DNA of 64,000 bases from an uncultured Pirellula sp. (GTDB lineage Bacteria; Planctomycetota; Planctomycetia; Pirellulales; Pirellulaceae). The stretch spans positions 27,139 through 91,138 of the forward strand of contig CAIOHR010000305.1 in assembly GCA_903858115.1 (NCBI GenBank), given 5' to 3'. Made by a program: the position numbers and the translations under genes. Below are positions 32,607-41,308 of this stretch, in pieces. Positions within the stretch are counted from its first letter, which is position 1; each line of letters opens with the position of its first letter. The notes under the pieces were generated by a model. It was not told the DNA's origin. It saw only the letters and a program-made list of their open reading frames with translations, and made no database searches.

Positions 32607-32685
32607 AAAGGCTGTGGCCTGGACCATTGTCCCGAGCCACAGTCAAAACGCGACTTTTGGCGGTGAACGTCGAAACACTGTGTCG

Positions 32686-34350
32686 CTACTCTGGAAGATC
32701 GATTTTGGCCTGATTGGCTGCCGCGCGAAGTTTGCTCAAAGCGCGGGCTTCTAGTTGCCTGACTCGTTCCTTTGTAACGCCCATAGCTTCACCAACTTCC
32801 TTCAGCGTTAGCGGTTCGAACCTATGGTCCAGTCCGAATCGGCGAACGATGATCTGTTGTTCGCGTTGGTCCAACGTGTGAAGGATCTTTTGGATTTGGT
32901 CGGTCCTAGTCGCTTGGTCGATCTCCATGGCGAAGTTGTCCGCTCGACGATCTTGTTGAAAGTCGAAAACTTCTTCGTTGCTGGTACGGAAACGATCTTG
33001 GTGCTTGAACTCGTCCGGGATGGTTCTTGCAAAGTTCTTCATGATTGCCCATGACGCGTAGGTGCTAAACTTGTTTCCACGCGAATAGTCGAATTTCTCT
33101 GCTGCCCGGATCAGCGACATGTTTCCATCGCTGATGAGACCAAAGAAATCATCGTTAGGAGCTAAGTGCCTTTTCGCAATCGAGACGACCAATCGCAAGT
33201 TGCTTTGAACAATCTTGTTTTTGACATCTACCGACTTCTCGTACAGTTTCTCAATTTGTTCCATCATGGCAACGGATGGCATTTTGAGGTCCAGCTTGTC
33301 TCGCATTTCAGCGGCAGCGTGCTTGAGATAATTCATCTTTCGGAAAAGATGATACTCTTGCTCACGAGTCAACAAGGGAACATCATAGAGCGATGCCAAA
33401 TAGGCAGGCAGTCCACTCGGTGCTTTGACCTTTCTCGTTGGTTCTGAGGAAACGGGCAACTCCGAAAGGATCGATTCGGCCATTAACTGATCTTCAAACA
33501 CTGGGTTCGGAATGAAGTCGAGTTGCAATTCCATGATCTTGGCAGCCCGCTGCTCATTCAAAATCCTGACAATGCTGCCGCGAGTTCGTCGATATCGCTT
33601 CGCCAAAATCACGGTCGAAATGCCTCGATGATGTTGTTGGAAAATTGCTCGCTTGTCTTCCTCCGATAGGACTTCTCTTTGCTCGGGAAAAACGGCCATC
33701 ATTGGGTTTTGTTGATCAAACTTCTTGATGGTATATCGAATGGTTTCGGTACTGCGACCGACTTCTTGCGCTACCGTTCTCGCGACTTCGGAGAGATTTG
33801 CACCAGTGGCAGCAATACGGCGCGCTCGGTCCAAAATGTCATCGCGCTCGGTGTCCGAGAGTTGGCTGAATCTCTCTCCACGTGCGACACGACTCTTGTT
33901 CTGAGAAACGAATCTCTCGACGCTCGAATGGAGAAAGCCAACTCGTTTTCTTCCTTCGGCTAGAAATCGTCGTGACACGAGCCCTTGATCGCGCCAACGC
34001 GAAATCGTTTTCGTGGAGACATTGAACATTTTGCTAAGGTCTTCAACCGTATGCACAGGTTCCGCGGCCTCTTCCACTCGAAGATTCATCGAGTCGGTAA
34101 TGTCCTCGACAAAAAGTCGTAGGTCGTGAACAACATCTGTCCCTTTGATCAGCCGGTAACCCGTGCTGTCTGGACGTACTTCCGTCACGCGGTAGAAAAG
34201 AAAATCGAACGGATAGTCCCTGACGGGATCTATTTCCGTTAGAAGCTTTTCTGCGCGGTCTGCTTGTTCGCTCCGCTTTCCTCTCGGAGCAAATTTGATC
34301 TGCTGGTCGCGAAGTTCTCGGATGGATGCGATTCGGTATTCATTGTTCAT
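32686..34350 (-). CDS. Sigma-70 family RNA polymerase sigma factor with N-terminal helix-turn-helix modules
   Basis: The 554-residue protein has sigma regions 2-4 at its C-terminus: IVQSNLRLVVSIAKRHL and DGNMSLIRAAEKFDYSRGNKF (region 2, about 375-420), FSTYASWAIMKNFAR, and the -35-reading helix LTLKEVGEAMGVTKERVRQL (about 515-540). Instead of region 1.1 it has a MerR/excisionase-like helix-turn-helix (HTVEDLSKMFNVSTKTISRW, about 100-145) and further homeodomain-like helices (about 160-290, including NLSEVARTVAQEVGRSTET). This fusion is a planctomycete trait as far as I recall. ATG 34350 is chosen because GGGAG lies nine bases upstream; a longer frame begins at 34419. The target promoters are unknown. 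Confidence 0.9.
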   Translation of the reverse strand: MNNEYRIASIRELRDQQIKFAPRGKRSEQADRAEKLLTEIDPVRDYPFDFLFYRVTEVRPDSTGYRLIKGTDVVHDLRLFVEDITDSMNLRVEEAAEPVHTVEDLSKMFNVSTKTISRWRDQGLVSRRFLAEGRKRVGFLHSSVERFVSQNKSRVARGERFSQLSDTERDDILDRARRIAATGANLSEVARTVAQEVGRSTETIRYTIKKFDQQNPMMAVFPEQREVLSEEDKRAIFQQHHRGISTVILAKRYRRTRGSIVRILNEQRAAKIMELQLDFIPNPVFEDQLMAESILSELPVSSEPTRKVKAPSGLPAYLASLYDVPLLTREQEYHLFRKMNYLKHAAAEMRDKLDLKMPSVAMMEQIEKLYEKSVDVKNKIVQSNLRLVVSIAKRHLAPNDDFFGLISDGNMSLIRAAEKFDYSRGNKFSTYASWAIMKNFARTIPDEFKHQDRFRTSNEEVFDFQQDRRADNFAMEIDQATRTDQIQKILHTLDQREQQIIVRRFGLDHRFEPLTLKEVGEAMGVTKERVRQLEARALSKLRAAANQAKIDLPE

Positions 34351-34877
34351 AATTTCTGCTCCCTGCTGCGAAGTCGAATTCTTTCGATCCATGCGGCTCC
34401 CAACCGCTTCGCTCGACATTGCTGTAAGGACCCAAGCTCAGTCATTGAGCTGTATTGTAACCTACGTGAAGCGAAGATTTGGCGGCTGCCGCTTTGACAA
34501 CCGATTCATCGCCTTGGTGCGTGACTAGTTCGGTCCGCACGTTCCAAATTTCTTTGTTCCTAAGAAATTAGGACGTCCTAGATCGACCGTTGGTTCACTG
34601 GAGAACTTAACGATGCAATTCCCGGGCCATTGCTTCCCCTGACAGGGGCCTTTACGGTCAAGTTCTTCTCCAAGGGCACTTTCTGTCCAAATCCGCGTTT
34701 CTTTGGATCTAAATTGGAAATCTGACGACGAGTTTATCGTCCCCAAACAGCCGAGGTTCACTTTTTGCGACCGCTGGACTATCATGGGGATACCACGGAA
34801 CCGATTCAACGTGGCCCTGCCTCCAAAGACTTACAACGGCAACGTGAAGTCTCTTCCATCCCACCCAGACCGCAAAC
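34351..34877. other. Divergent intergenic region, no gene seen
   Basis: This 527-bp stretch separates the sigma factor from the DUF1592 gene. I find no credible coding frame. The only clear structure is CCCCT-GAC-AGGGG (34636-34648). It presumably holds the promoters of both divergent genes, but no confident -35/-10 pair is visible. Confidence 0.5.
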
Positions 34878-37259
34878 ATGGTTTGTTTCAAATTGAGAAC
34901 ACTTTTTCGCGGAACGATCCTGTCCATTCTCATTTTGAATGGTCTTTTGATGGCGCAGGATGGGGAGAAACCGATTGAGCCCTCGACAAAGCAACTGCAA
35001 GCGACGGGCGAGGCGATCTACAAGAAGCAATGTGCAAACTGTCACGGGGCGTCCGGTGAAGGAGTCAGCGGCAACTACCCCGACCCACTTATCGGAGACT
35101 CCACTGTTGGTGAATTGACGAAGATCATTCACGATACGATGCCCGAAGGCGAGCCTCATCTGTGCACGGGCGAAGATGCAAGGGCAGTTGCAGCCTACAT
35201 TCACGAAGAGTTCTACAGTCCCGAGGCACAATCTCGACGCAATCCTCGGAAGCCTAGCTTCGCGCGGCTTACCGGTAATCAGCTTCGACAAAGTCTGGCC
35301 GATCTGTATGCGCGGCACGCAGGTATCGCTGAGCCGCAGGACAAACGGGGAGTGAAGGGACTCTACTTTGATGGAGACCGATACAAGAACGAGAACAAGA
35401 AGATCGATCGAATCGACAAAGGGATCGACTTTGATTTTGGAAAAGAGAGTCCAGGTGAGGGCATCAAACCGGAATCGTTCTACATCTACTGGGAAGGAAG
35501 CCTCCTGGTTGAGCGAACGGGTCGGTACGAGATCGTCGTTCGCAGCACTTGTTCCTTCAAAATGGATTTCGGCAAGATCGATCGATTACTGATCGACAAC
35601 CACGTGCAATCCGGAGACAAGACGGAGTTTCGTGAGTCTCTTTATTTGACGGCTGGTCGCGTTTATCCCTTCAAGATCGACTTCATTCAACGCAAGCGAA
35701 AGACGGAATTACCTCCTGCGAAAGTCTCTCTTTCGTGGGTCCCGCCTGGTGGAGTCGAACAGGTGATTCCTGAGAAAAACCTGTTACCTTCTTCTGGCCC
35801 AGGTACGTTTTCGTTACAGAGCTTTGTTCCACCTGACGACCGAAGTTATGGTTTCGATCGCGGCGTGGCAATCAACAAGCAGTGGGACGAATCGACAACC
35901 GCGGCTGCCATTGAGTTTTCTACGATCGCCGCAAAAGAAACGTGGCCGCGCTGGATGAAGAAGCATAAAGACGAGCCAAACGAAAACCGGGCCCAACTCA
36001 AAGCATTCTTGAAGGAATTACTACAAACGGCCTTTCGTGGTCCATTGGATTCTGAATTGGCAACAATTTATATCGATCGCCAGGTCGACAAAGCGGAAGA
36101 TGATGCAGAGGCAATTCGTCGTGTTTTGCTGTTGGGTTTAAAGTCCCCTCGATTTCTTTACCCCCTTGCCGATGCGGATAAATCCATTTCGCAACGAGCC
36201 GCCAATCGCCTTGCCTTGACGTTAATGGACGGGGTGCCTTCGGATGAATGGCTGCTCAAGCGGATTGAAAAGAATCAACTCACGAACGAATCGCAGTTAC
36301 GCGAAGCAGCATCGCGAATGGTCCGCGATTATCGCGTTCAAGCGAAAATGCGAGACTTTTTTCATGAGTGGTTGAATCTGACGCACCAATCGGAGATCAC
36401 GAAAAGCCAAGAATTGTATCCAGGGTATAGTCCAGAGCTTATCGCAGACCTCCGAAGTTCGCTCAATGAGTTTTTGTATTCGGTAGTACACGATGACAAA
36501 AGCGACTATCGTCAACTGTTCTTGGCAGATTGGACCTTCACTTCCAAGCGTTTGGAAGAATTCTATGGCGAGAGTTGGAAGCCAACCGATGATGAGCCCA
36601 AAGATGGTCAGCAACGCTCGATTGCGAGTCCCACGCGACACGGGGTTTTGACGCACCCCTTTTTGATGAGCGGGCTAGCTTATCATGATACAACTTCGCC
36701 GATTCATCGCGGTGTTTTCTTGATTCGCTTCCTGCTGGGCAGAACTCTGAGGCCGCCTAATGAAGCGTTTTCTCCTCTCAGTCCTGATCTGCACCCCGAT
36801 TTGACAACCCGGGAACGAGTGTCCTTGCAAACGAGTCCCGATAATTGCCAAGCATGCCATTCGAAAATCAACGCGCTCGGATTTGTATTGGAAAGTTATG
36901 ATGCCGTTGGTAGGTATCGAGATTCGGAGAAGAAAAAACCGATAGATGCTTCAGGATCCTATCGAAGCCGGGACGATAAAACTGTTGAGTTCAAGAACGC
37001 TGCCGAATTGGCAGAATTTCTTGCCCATTCGCCAGATTCCCACCGCGCCTTCGTCAATCGGGCTTTTCAGCACTTCGTAAAGCAATCGCCCGATGCGTTT
37101 GGCCCCAATACCCTGAGAATGCTCACCGAGAAGTTTGACAAGAGTGGATACAATGTGAGAGAATTAATCGTCGAGATTGCAGTAGTCGCATCTCAACCTT
37201 TGGTTGACTCTCCATCGCGGTCCGCGACGAATACTTCGCAGGTCAACCCTACGAATTAA
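34878..37259 (+). CDS. Planctomycete cytochrome c protein, DUF1587/1592/1588/1585 type with PA14-like domain
   Basis: The 793-residue protein has a signal sequence (about 1-26), a c-type heme site CANCH (about residue 52) with a cytochrome c-like domain up to about 115, and a PA14-like beta domain (about 190-300). The chain of domains typical of this phylum follows: DUF1592 (FLKELLQTAFRGPLDSELAT), DUF1588 (GVLTHPFLMSGLAYHDTTSPIHRGVFL) and DUF1585 with a second CQACH (about residue 658). It is exported, probably to the periplasm. These proteins are normally encoded next to a DUF1552 protein, as here, and are thought to act together in oxidative or carbohydrate-related reactions, though the reaction is not established. 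Confidence 0.92.
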   Translation: MVCFKLRTLFRGTILSILILNGLLMAQDGEKPIEPSTKQLQATGEAIYKKQCANCHGASGEGVSGNYPDPLIGDSTVGELTKIIHDTMPEGEPHLCTGEDARAVAAYIHEEFYSPEAQSRRNPRKPSFARLTGNQLRQSLADLYARHAGIAEPQDKRGVKGLYFDGDRYKNENKKIDRIDKGIDFDFGKESPGEGIKPESFYIYWEGSLLVERTGRYEIVVRSTCSFKMDFGKIDRLLIDNHVQSGDKTEFRESLYLTAGRVYPFKIDFIQRKRKTELPPAKVSLSWVPPGGVEQVIPEKNLLPSSGPGTFSLQSFVPPDDRSYGFDRGVAINKQWDESTTAAAIEFSTIAAKETWPRWMKKHKDEPNENRAQLKAFLKELLQTAFRGPLDSELATIYIDRQVDKAEDDAEAIRRVLLLGLKSPRFLYPLADADKSISQRAANRLALTLMDGVPSDEWLLKRIEKNQLTNESQLREAASRMVRDYRVQAKMRDFFHEWLNLTHQSEITKSQELYPGYSPELIADLRSSLNEFLYSVVHDDKSDYRQLFLADWTFTSKRLEEFYGESWKPTDDEPKDGQQRSIASPTRHGVLTHPFLMSGLAYHDTTSPIHRGVFLIRFLLGRTLRPPNEAFSPLSPDLHPDLTTRERVSLQTSPDNCQACHSKINALGFVLESYDAVGRYRDSEKKKPIDASGSYRSRDDKTVEFKNAAELAEFLAHSPDSHRAFVNRAFQHFVKQSPDAFGPNTLRMLTEKFDKSGYNVRELIVEIAVVASQPLVDSPSRSATNTSQVNPTN

Positions 37260-37419
37260 CTCTGGATAAAACACCTTTCCTCCCCTGCCAAATTACCCAC
37301 CCCGCTATATCTCCCACCAACCTTGCCCACCAACATTTGCCCTACGAAAATTTGCCCAGCTTGCAAAGAAACCACGCATCAATGCTAGCGTAATGGCTGA
37401 ATCCAGGAACAGAATAACC

Positions 37420-38784
37420 ATGAACCAAAATAGAATTGCATCCAGACGCGAGTTCCTTGTCAAAACTGGAGTTAGTGCAGCCGCTGCTAACTTTCTTTTT
37501 GCTTTGCCGAGTTTAGGCTGGGCTGCTTCGTCTGGAACCCCAAAAAAGAAGCGAATGGTCTTTGTCTTCAGCCCTAACGGGGTTATCCCCCAACACTTCT
37601 GGCCAGAGCAACTAGGGAAAGACTTTGAGCTCAAGAGAATTCTTCAACCACTAGCAGAATTCAAGAACCGGATGCTGACTTTGCATGGTGTTTGCAATCG
37701 CATCAAGGGGGACGGCGATGGTCACATGCGAGGCATCGGTTGCCTTCTGACCGGTATAGAACTTTTTCCTGGGGACGTCCAAGGTGGATCGGATACGCCC
37801 GCAGGATGGGCCAAAGGAATCTCGGTAGATCAGCATATCAGGAATCACTTTCAAGCGGATCCCTTAACACAAACGCGTTTCGGATCGCTTGAGTTTGGGG
37901 TCATGGTCCCAGAACGAGCGGACACATGGACGAGATTATCCTACGCAGGCCCCAACCAGCCCGTCGCGCCCATCGACAATCCATATCTCATGTTTGACAA
38001 ACTTTATGGTCAAACCAAGAACCGAGAACTCCTTTCGAGTGTCCTGGATGATCTCACGGCAGATTTCAAGAAAGTGGAGCAACTGATCAGTGTCGAGGAC
38101 CGGCGACTTCTTCAAGATCACTTGACCATGGTCCGCGACTTGGAGAAAGAACTCAAGATGGAACAAGCCCAGACATCGAAACGTTCGGATTCGGGCCCGT
38201 CGGATGTTGGGCACGCCGTACCGACGTTGCCCGCGAATGTCGAAGAAGTAAACAATAACATTCCGCAGATCACGAAAATGCAGATGGATATGTTGGTGAG
38301 TAGTTTTGCCGCCGACTTTGCTCGCGTCGCAACATTCCAAATCACCAATTCGGTGGGCGAACCGAAGATGAAGTGGCTGAATATCGAAGAAGGACATCAC
38401 CACCTTTCACACGAACCTGACACGAACGAAGAAGCGTTCGAAAAGCTGATCAAGATTAACACTTGGTATTGTGAGCAAGTCGCTTATCTGGCGAAACGCC
38501 TCTCGGAAACACCTGAACCAGACGGCCAAGGAACGTTGTTGGATAACACAACCATCGTTTGGACGAATGAGCTTGGAAAAGGAAACTCTCACACCCGCGA
38601 CAACATTCCATTCGTCCTTGTAGGCGAAGGATGTGGGTTTTCCATGGGGCGTGCCATCGACTATAAAGGTGTGCCTCACAATCGCTTGCTAATGAGCTTT
38701 AGTGAATCGATGGGAATCCCCGTCAAATCGTTTGGTAATGCGAATTACTGTGGCGATGGTGTACTGGCTGACTTAAACACGTAG
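37420..38784 (+). CDS. DUF1552 protein, Tat-exported partner of the upstream cytochrome
   Basis: The 454-residue product opens with a Tat-type signal (SRREFLVKTG, then a hydrophobic Ala-rich segment ending SLGWAASS). The body has DUF1552 features: KRMVFVFSPNGVIPQHFWP, the GDGDGHMRGIGCLLTG segment, and WTNELGKGNSHTRDNIPFVL near the C-terminus. These resemble the alkaline-phosphatase-like fold of the related DUF1501 family. I prefer ATG 37420; ATG 37393 would add nine residues. It lies 160 bp after the DUF1592 gene in the same direction, matching the pairing found across planctomycetes. Confidence 0.9.
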   Translation: MNQNRIASRREFLVKTGVSAAAANFLFALPSLGWAASSGTPKKKRMVFVFSPNGVIPQHFWPEQLGKDFELKRILQPLAEFKNRMLTLHGVCNRIKGDGDGHMRGIGCLLTGIELFPGDVQGGSDTPAGWAKGISVDQHIRNHFQADPLTQTRFGSLEFGVMVPERADTWTRLSYAGPNQPVAPIDNPYLMFDKLYGQTKNRELLSSVLDDLTADFKKVEQLISVEDRRLLQDHLTMVRDLEKELKMEQAQTSKRSDSGPSDVGHAVPTLPANVEEVNNNIPQITKMQMDMLVSSFAADFARVATFQITNSVGEPKMKWLNIEEGHHHLSHEPDTNEEAFEKLIKINTWYCEQVAYLAKRLSETPEPDGQGTLLDNTTIVWTNELGKGNSHTRDNIPFVLVGEGCGFSMGRAIDYKGVPHNRLLMSFSESMGIPVKSFGNANYCGDGVLADLNT

Positions 38785-38799
38785 GACGAGACACTCGCT

Positions 38800-39465
38800 T
38801 TGATCACCGTTGGAATCGTCGACTATCAGATGGGGAACCTTCGAAGTGTTGCGAAGGGTATTGAGAAAGTCGGCGGTCGTGTCATCGTGTCGTCTGACCC
38901 GGAGGAATTGTCTCTCGCTAGCCACCTCATCCTGCCTGGAGTGGGAGCTTTCGGTGATGCGATGCGAGAATTGAACCAGCGAGATCTCATTCCATGGATC
39001 AAGGATTGGATCGCTTCGGATCGCCCTTTCTTGGGGATTTGCTTAGGGATGCAATTATTGTTTGACAACAGCGAAGAAGGTGGTCTCCAGCCAGGCATGT
39101 CGGTTCTTCCGGGCCGCGTCGTTCGATTTGACAATGATTCATTTCCCGGAAATGAACATCGAAAGATTCCTCATATGGGATGGAATCGAGTTCAGTCGCG
39201 GATTGCAAATGACCCGATGCTTTCCAGCATTTCGCACCATCCCTATGTTTACTTTGTGCACAGTTACTATGTTGTACCGGACGACCCACGAGTGACCTGG
39301 CTAAGCTGCGATTATGGTCAAGAGTTTTGCGCGGCTGTCCGAGTTGGGAATATGTTGGCAACTCAATTTCACCCGGAAAAGAGCCAGACAGAAGGCCTTC
39401 AAATTCTCAAGAACTTCTTGACGCTGACTCCTACTCCCGAGGCAGTTGTGCATCCCAACGTATAG
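38800..39465 (+). CDS. hisH: Imidazole glycerol phosphate synthase, glutaminase subunit
   Basis: The 221-residue protein is the glutamine amidotransferase half of IGP synthase in histidine synthesis. It has GIVDYQMGNLRSVAKGIEK, the nucleophile elbow FLGICLGMQLLF (Cys near residue 81), and the His/Glu of QFHPEKSQTEGLQIL near the end. YVYFVHSYYV is also typical. The only possible start in this frame after the previous stop that gives a full N-terminus is the TTG at 38800. hisF is not in the window, so his genes are dispersed. It is 15 bp downstream of the DUF1552 gene but functionally unrelated. Confidence 0.93.
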   Translation: MITVGIVDYQMGNLRSVAKGIEKVGGRVIVSSDPEELSLASHLILPGVGAFGDAMRELNQRDLIPWIKDWIASDRPFLGICLGMQLLFDNSEEGGLQPGMSVLPGRVVRFDNDSFPGNEHRKIPHMGWNRVQSRIANDPMLSSISHHPYVYFVHSYYVVPDDPRVTWLSCDYGQEFCAAVRVGNMLATQFHPEKSQTEGLQILKNFLTLTPTPEAVVHPNV

Positions 39466-39503
39466 AGACAGAGCCGACAAAAGTCAAAGTAGTAGGCGCA
39501 TTC

Positions 39504-40412
39504 TTATTGGAACGGTTTGGTATCCACATTCTCATTACCGTTCGGACTAATCAACGAGTCAAGCACGTTGGCCGGTACGGAATTGGGAAAGCGTAATGGC
39601 TCGCCTTTGGTAGAAACCGAAACAAAGGAATCTTTCTGAATTCCACCAACGTCCCTCATCGGGCGAGGACCTGGCCGAACCCCACGAGAGACATCGATAT
39701 CCCCCGGTTCCATCCAATTGCCCAAACCCTCGCGAGTTTGAATCAACAACAGGGTTGGATCATCCGTGTTCTGAGGAGTCAACGGGCCAGAAGGTGGAAA
39801 TAGTGTTCCTGCTCCCGTCAACAAAACATAGTTTGCTTGCTGGGCTGCAAGCGCGTCGGTGTTGGAGCTGGCGTATTCTTTTGGCATCTTTGCGAGAAGG
39901 CTTAGGTTGGACGGATGATCATGAGGTTTGTCCAACTGAAACTCCTTATAAAGATCCTCGTAGCCTAGAAAGGGCAATATCAACACACGCCACGAATAGA
40001 GTGGTTGGCCGTCCTTATCGACGACCACCGGAGTTGGGTAGGTCCCATGCTTGGCAGCATACGAATTTAACGCGTCGACGATCTGCTTCATGTTATCGAT
40101 ATCGCGATCTTGTGCCGCGATGATAGCCCGTTTTTGAAAGTATGGCCAAGTCAAAACGAGCGACACGCTGACAGTCAGAAGAAGAGTTGCGACACATGCG
40201 ATGGCAACAATATAGGGAAGGCGCGACCGTGGAAGAGTAATCGGATCCTTTTTCTTGATGGTTACCATCGGCCGTTCAAGCATACCATTTTTGTTGTAGG
40301 AAGGCATCGTAATCGACTGTCCGCATGATGCACAAGGCCCGCTCTTTCCCGCGTATTTGTCCTCCACTTTTGTTTTTTGATGGCAGAACGGGCATACAAA
40401 TTCAAACGGCAT
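39504..40412 (-). CDS. Zinc-ribbon membrane protein with DUF1559-like periplasmic domain
   Basis: The 302-residue protein begins with a zinc ribbon (Cys7, Cys10, Cys27, Cys30; MPFEFVCPFCHQKT). A basic linker and one membrane helix follow (PYIVAIACVATLLLTVSVSL, about 66-90). The rest has NMKQIVDALNSYAAKHGTYP, YSWRVLILPFLGYEDLYKEF and FVSVSTKGEPLRF, the pattern of DUF1559-type pseudopilin-related domains abundant in planctomycetes, but without a classical prepilin cleavage motif. Its role is unknown. It is convergent with hisH. Confidence 0.82.
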   Translation of the reverse strand: MPFEFVCPFCHQKTKVEDKYAGKSGPCASCGQSITMPSYNKNGMLERPMVTIKKKDPITLPRSRLPYIVAIACVATLLLTVSVSLVLTWPYFQKRAIIAAQDRDIDNMKQIVDALNSYAAKHGTYPTPVVVDKDGQPLYSWRVLILPFLGYEDLYKEFQLDKPHDHPSNLSLLAKMPKEYASSNTDALAAQQANYVLLTGAGTLFPPSGPLTPQNTDDPTLLLIQTREGLGNWMEPGDIDVSRGVRPGPRPMRDVGGIQKDSFVSVSTKGEPLRFPNSVPANVLDSLISPNGNENVDTKPFQ

Positions 40413-40427
40413 TTTCAGTCCCTTTGA

Positions 40428-41240
40428 CTAGTTCTTCTTGCCCACAAACTGGTAGTAAGGCGTACGTACCAGCGGCAAGTACGGCACTTTCGCTCGGCAC
40501 TCCTTGAGTTTTATTGTTTCGAAGTGTTTTTGCAAATAAGGAATGTGATCTGGGCTAGGGAACACATTGTCGCTCGAAAACCAGACGGGCCAAAAGGATC
40601 GGGTTGACCAGCGATGTTTCACCAACCCATCCATTGGGTATTTGCGTGCTACGTAAAAGTCGATAACGCCGATATGTCCACCCGGCTTGAGAATGCGAAT
40701 AGCATTGTCAATTGCAGCAAACCAATCGGGAATCATGGTCAATGAATAAGAGAAAGTTACGACATCAACACTACCTTCCAGGGGCGTCCATGCTGTGGCA
40801 TCGCCGGCGATAGCTTCTACGTTGGTCCAATTGTTTTTGCGACAACGTTTGTTCACGATCCCGAGAAGCGACTCGGCCAGATCCACCACGTAAACCTTCT
40901 GAAACTTGTTTAGGGATGGGCCGATGAACTCAAGATTGGATCCTGTTCCCCCGCCAAAATCAACCCACGTACCACCATCGACCTTTGCCCCTAACTCTTG
41001 GTAAACATCTTCTCGTCCTTGTAGAAGCCTCTTGCGAAAGTCGTCGTATCCCTCCGCTTGACCAGAATAGAAGTTCTCCATTCGTTCCGAGTGGGTTTTG
41101 CCACGAATGGGTCTCAGAGCCAAGTGGTAGAGGATCTTTAGGTCTTTTCCGATCGACATGCAATTCAACGTTTGGGTGCGAGTACCGATATCTGCCATCG
41201 ACCGAAATCGCACTTGCGATCGATCGTCGGCGGTCACCAT
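40428..41240 (-). CDS. SAM-dependent methyltransferase, BtaB-like
   Basis: The 270-residue product is a class I methyltransferase: motif I is WVDFGGGTGSNLEFIGP, then VYVVDLAESLL, IAGDATAWTPL and VVTFSYSLTMIPDW. The N-terminal HSERMENFYSGQAEGYDDFR and the C-terminal CRAKVPYLPLVRTPYYQFVG resemble the N-methyltransferase part (BtaB) of betaine-lipid (DGTS) synthesis. That step methylates diacylglyceryl homoserine three times. Its partner BtaA is not adjacent in this window. I rely on remembered motifs, so a generic methyltransferase remains possible. Starts at 41198 or 41159 (MSIGKDLKILYHL) are also plausible. Confidence 0.75.
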   Translation of the reverse strand: MVTADDRSQVRFRSMADIGTRTQTLNCMSIGKDLKILYHLALRPIRGKTHSERMENFYSGQAEGYDDFRKRLLQGREDVYQELGAKVDGGTWVDFGGGTGSNLEFIGPSLNKFQKVYVVDLAESLLGIVNKRCRKNNWTNVEAIAGDATAWTPLEGSVDVVTFSYSLTMIPDWFAAIDNAIRILKPGGHIGVIDFYVARKYPMDGLVKHRWSTRSFWPVWFSSDNVFPSPDHIPYLQKHFETIKLKECRAKVPYLPLVRTPYYQFVGKKN

Positions 41241-41308
41241 TCTAGCGTGATTGCCCCGCGTGACTATCTTAAGCCGTCGAGCGGAATAGGAATTGTCGTC
41301 CCTTCCGT

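Noticed and set aside
32607..32685. Shared terminator between the convergent phosphorylase and sigma-factor genes
   Set aside because: I could not find a stem followed by T on either strand in this 79-bp gap.
34525..34809. 94-codon minus-strand frame in the sigma-factor upstream gap
   Set aside because: No start signal, mixed composition without domains, and it lies in an expected promoter region.
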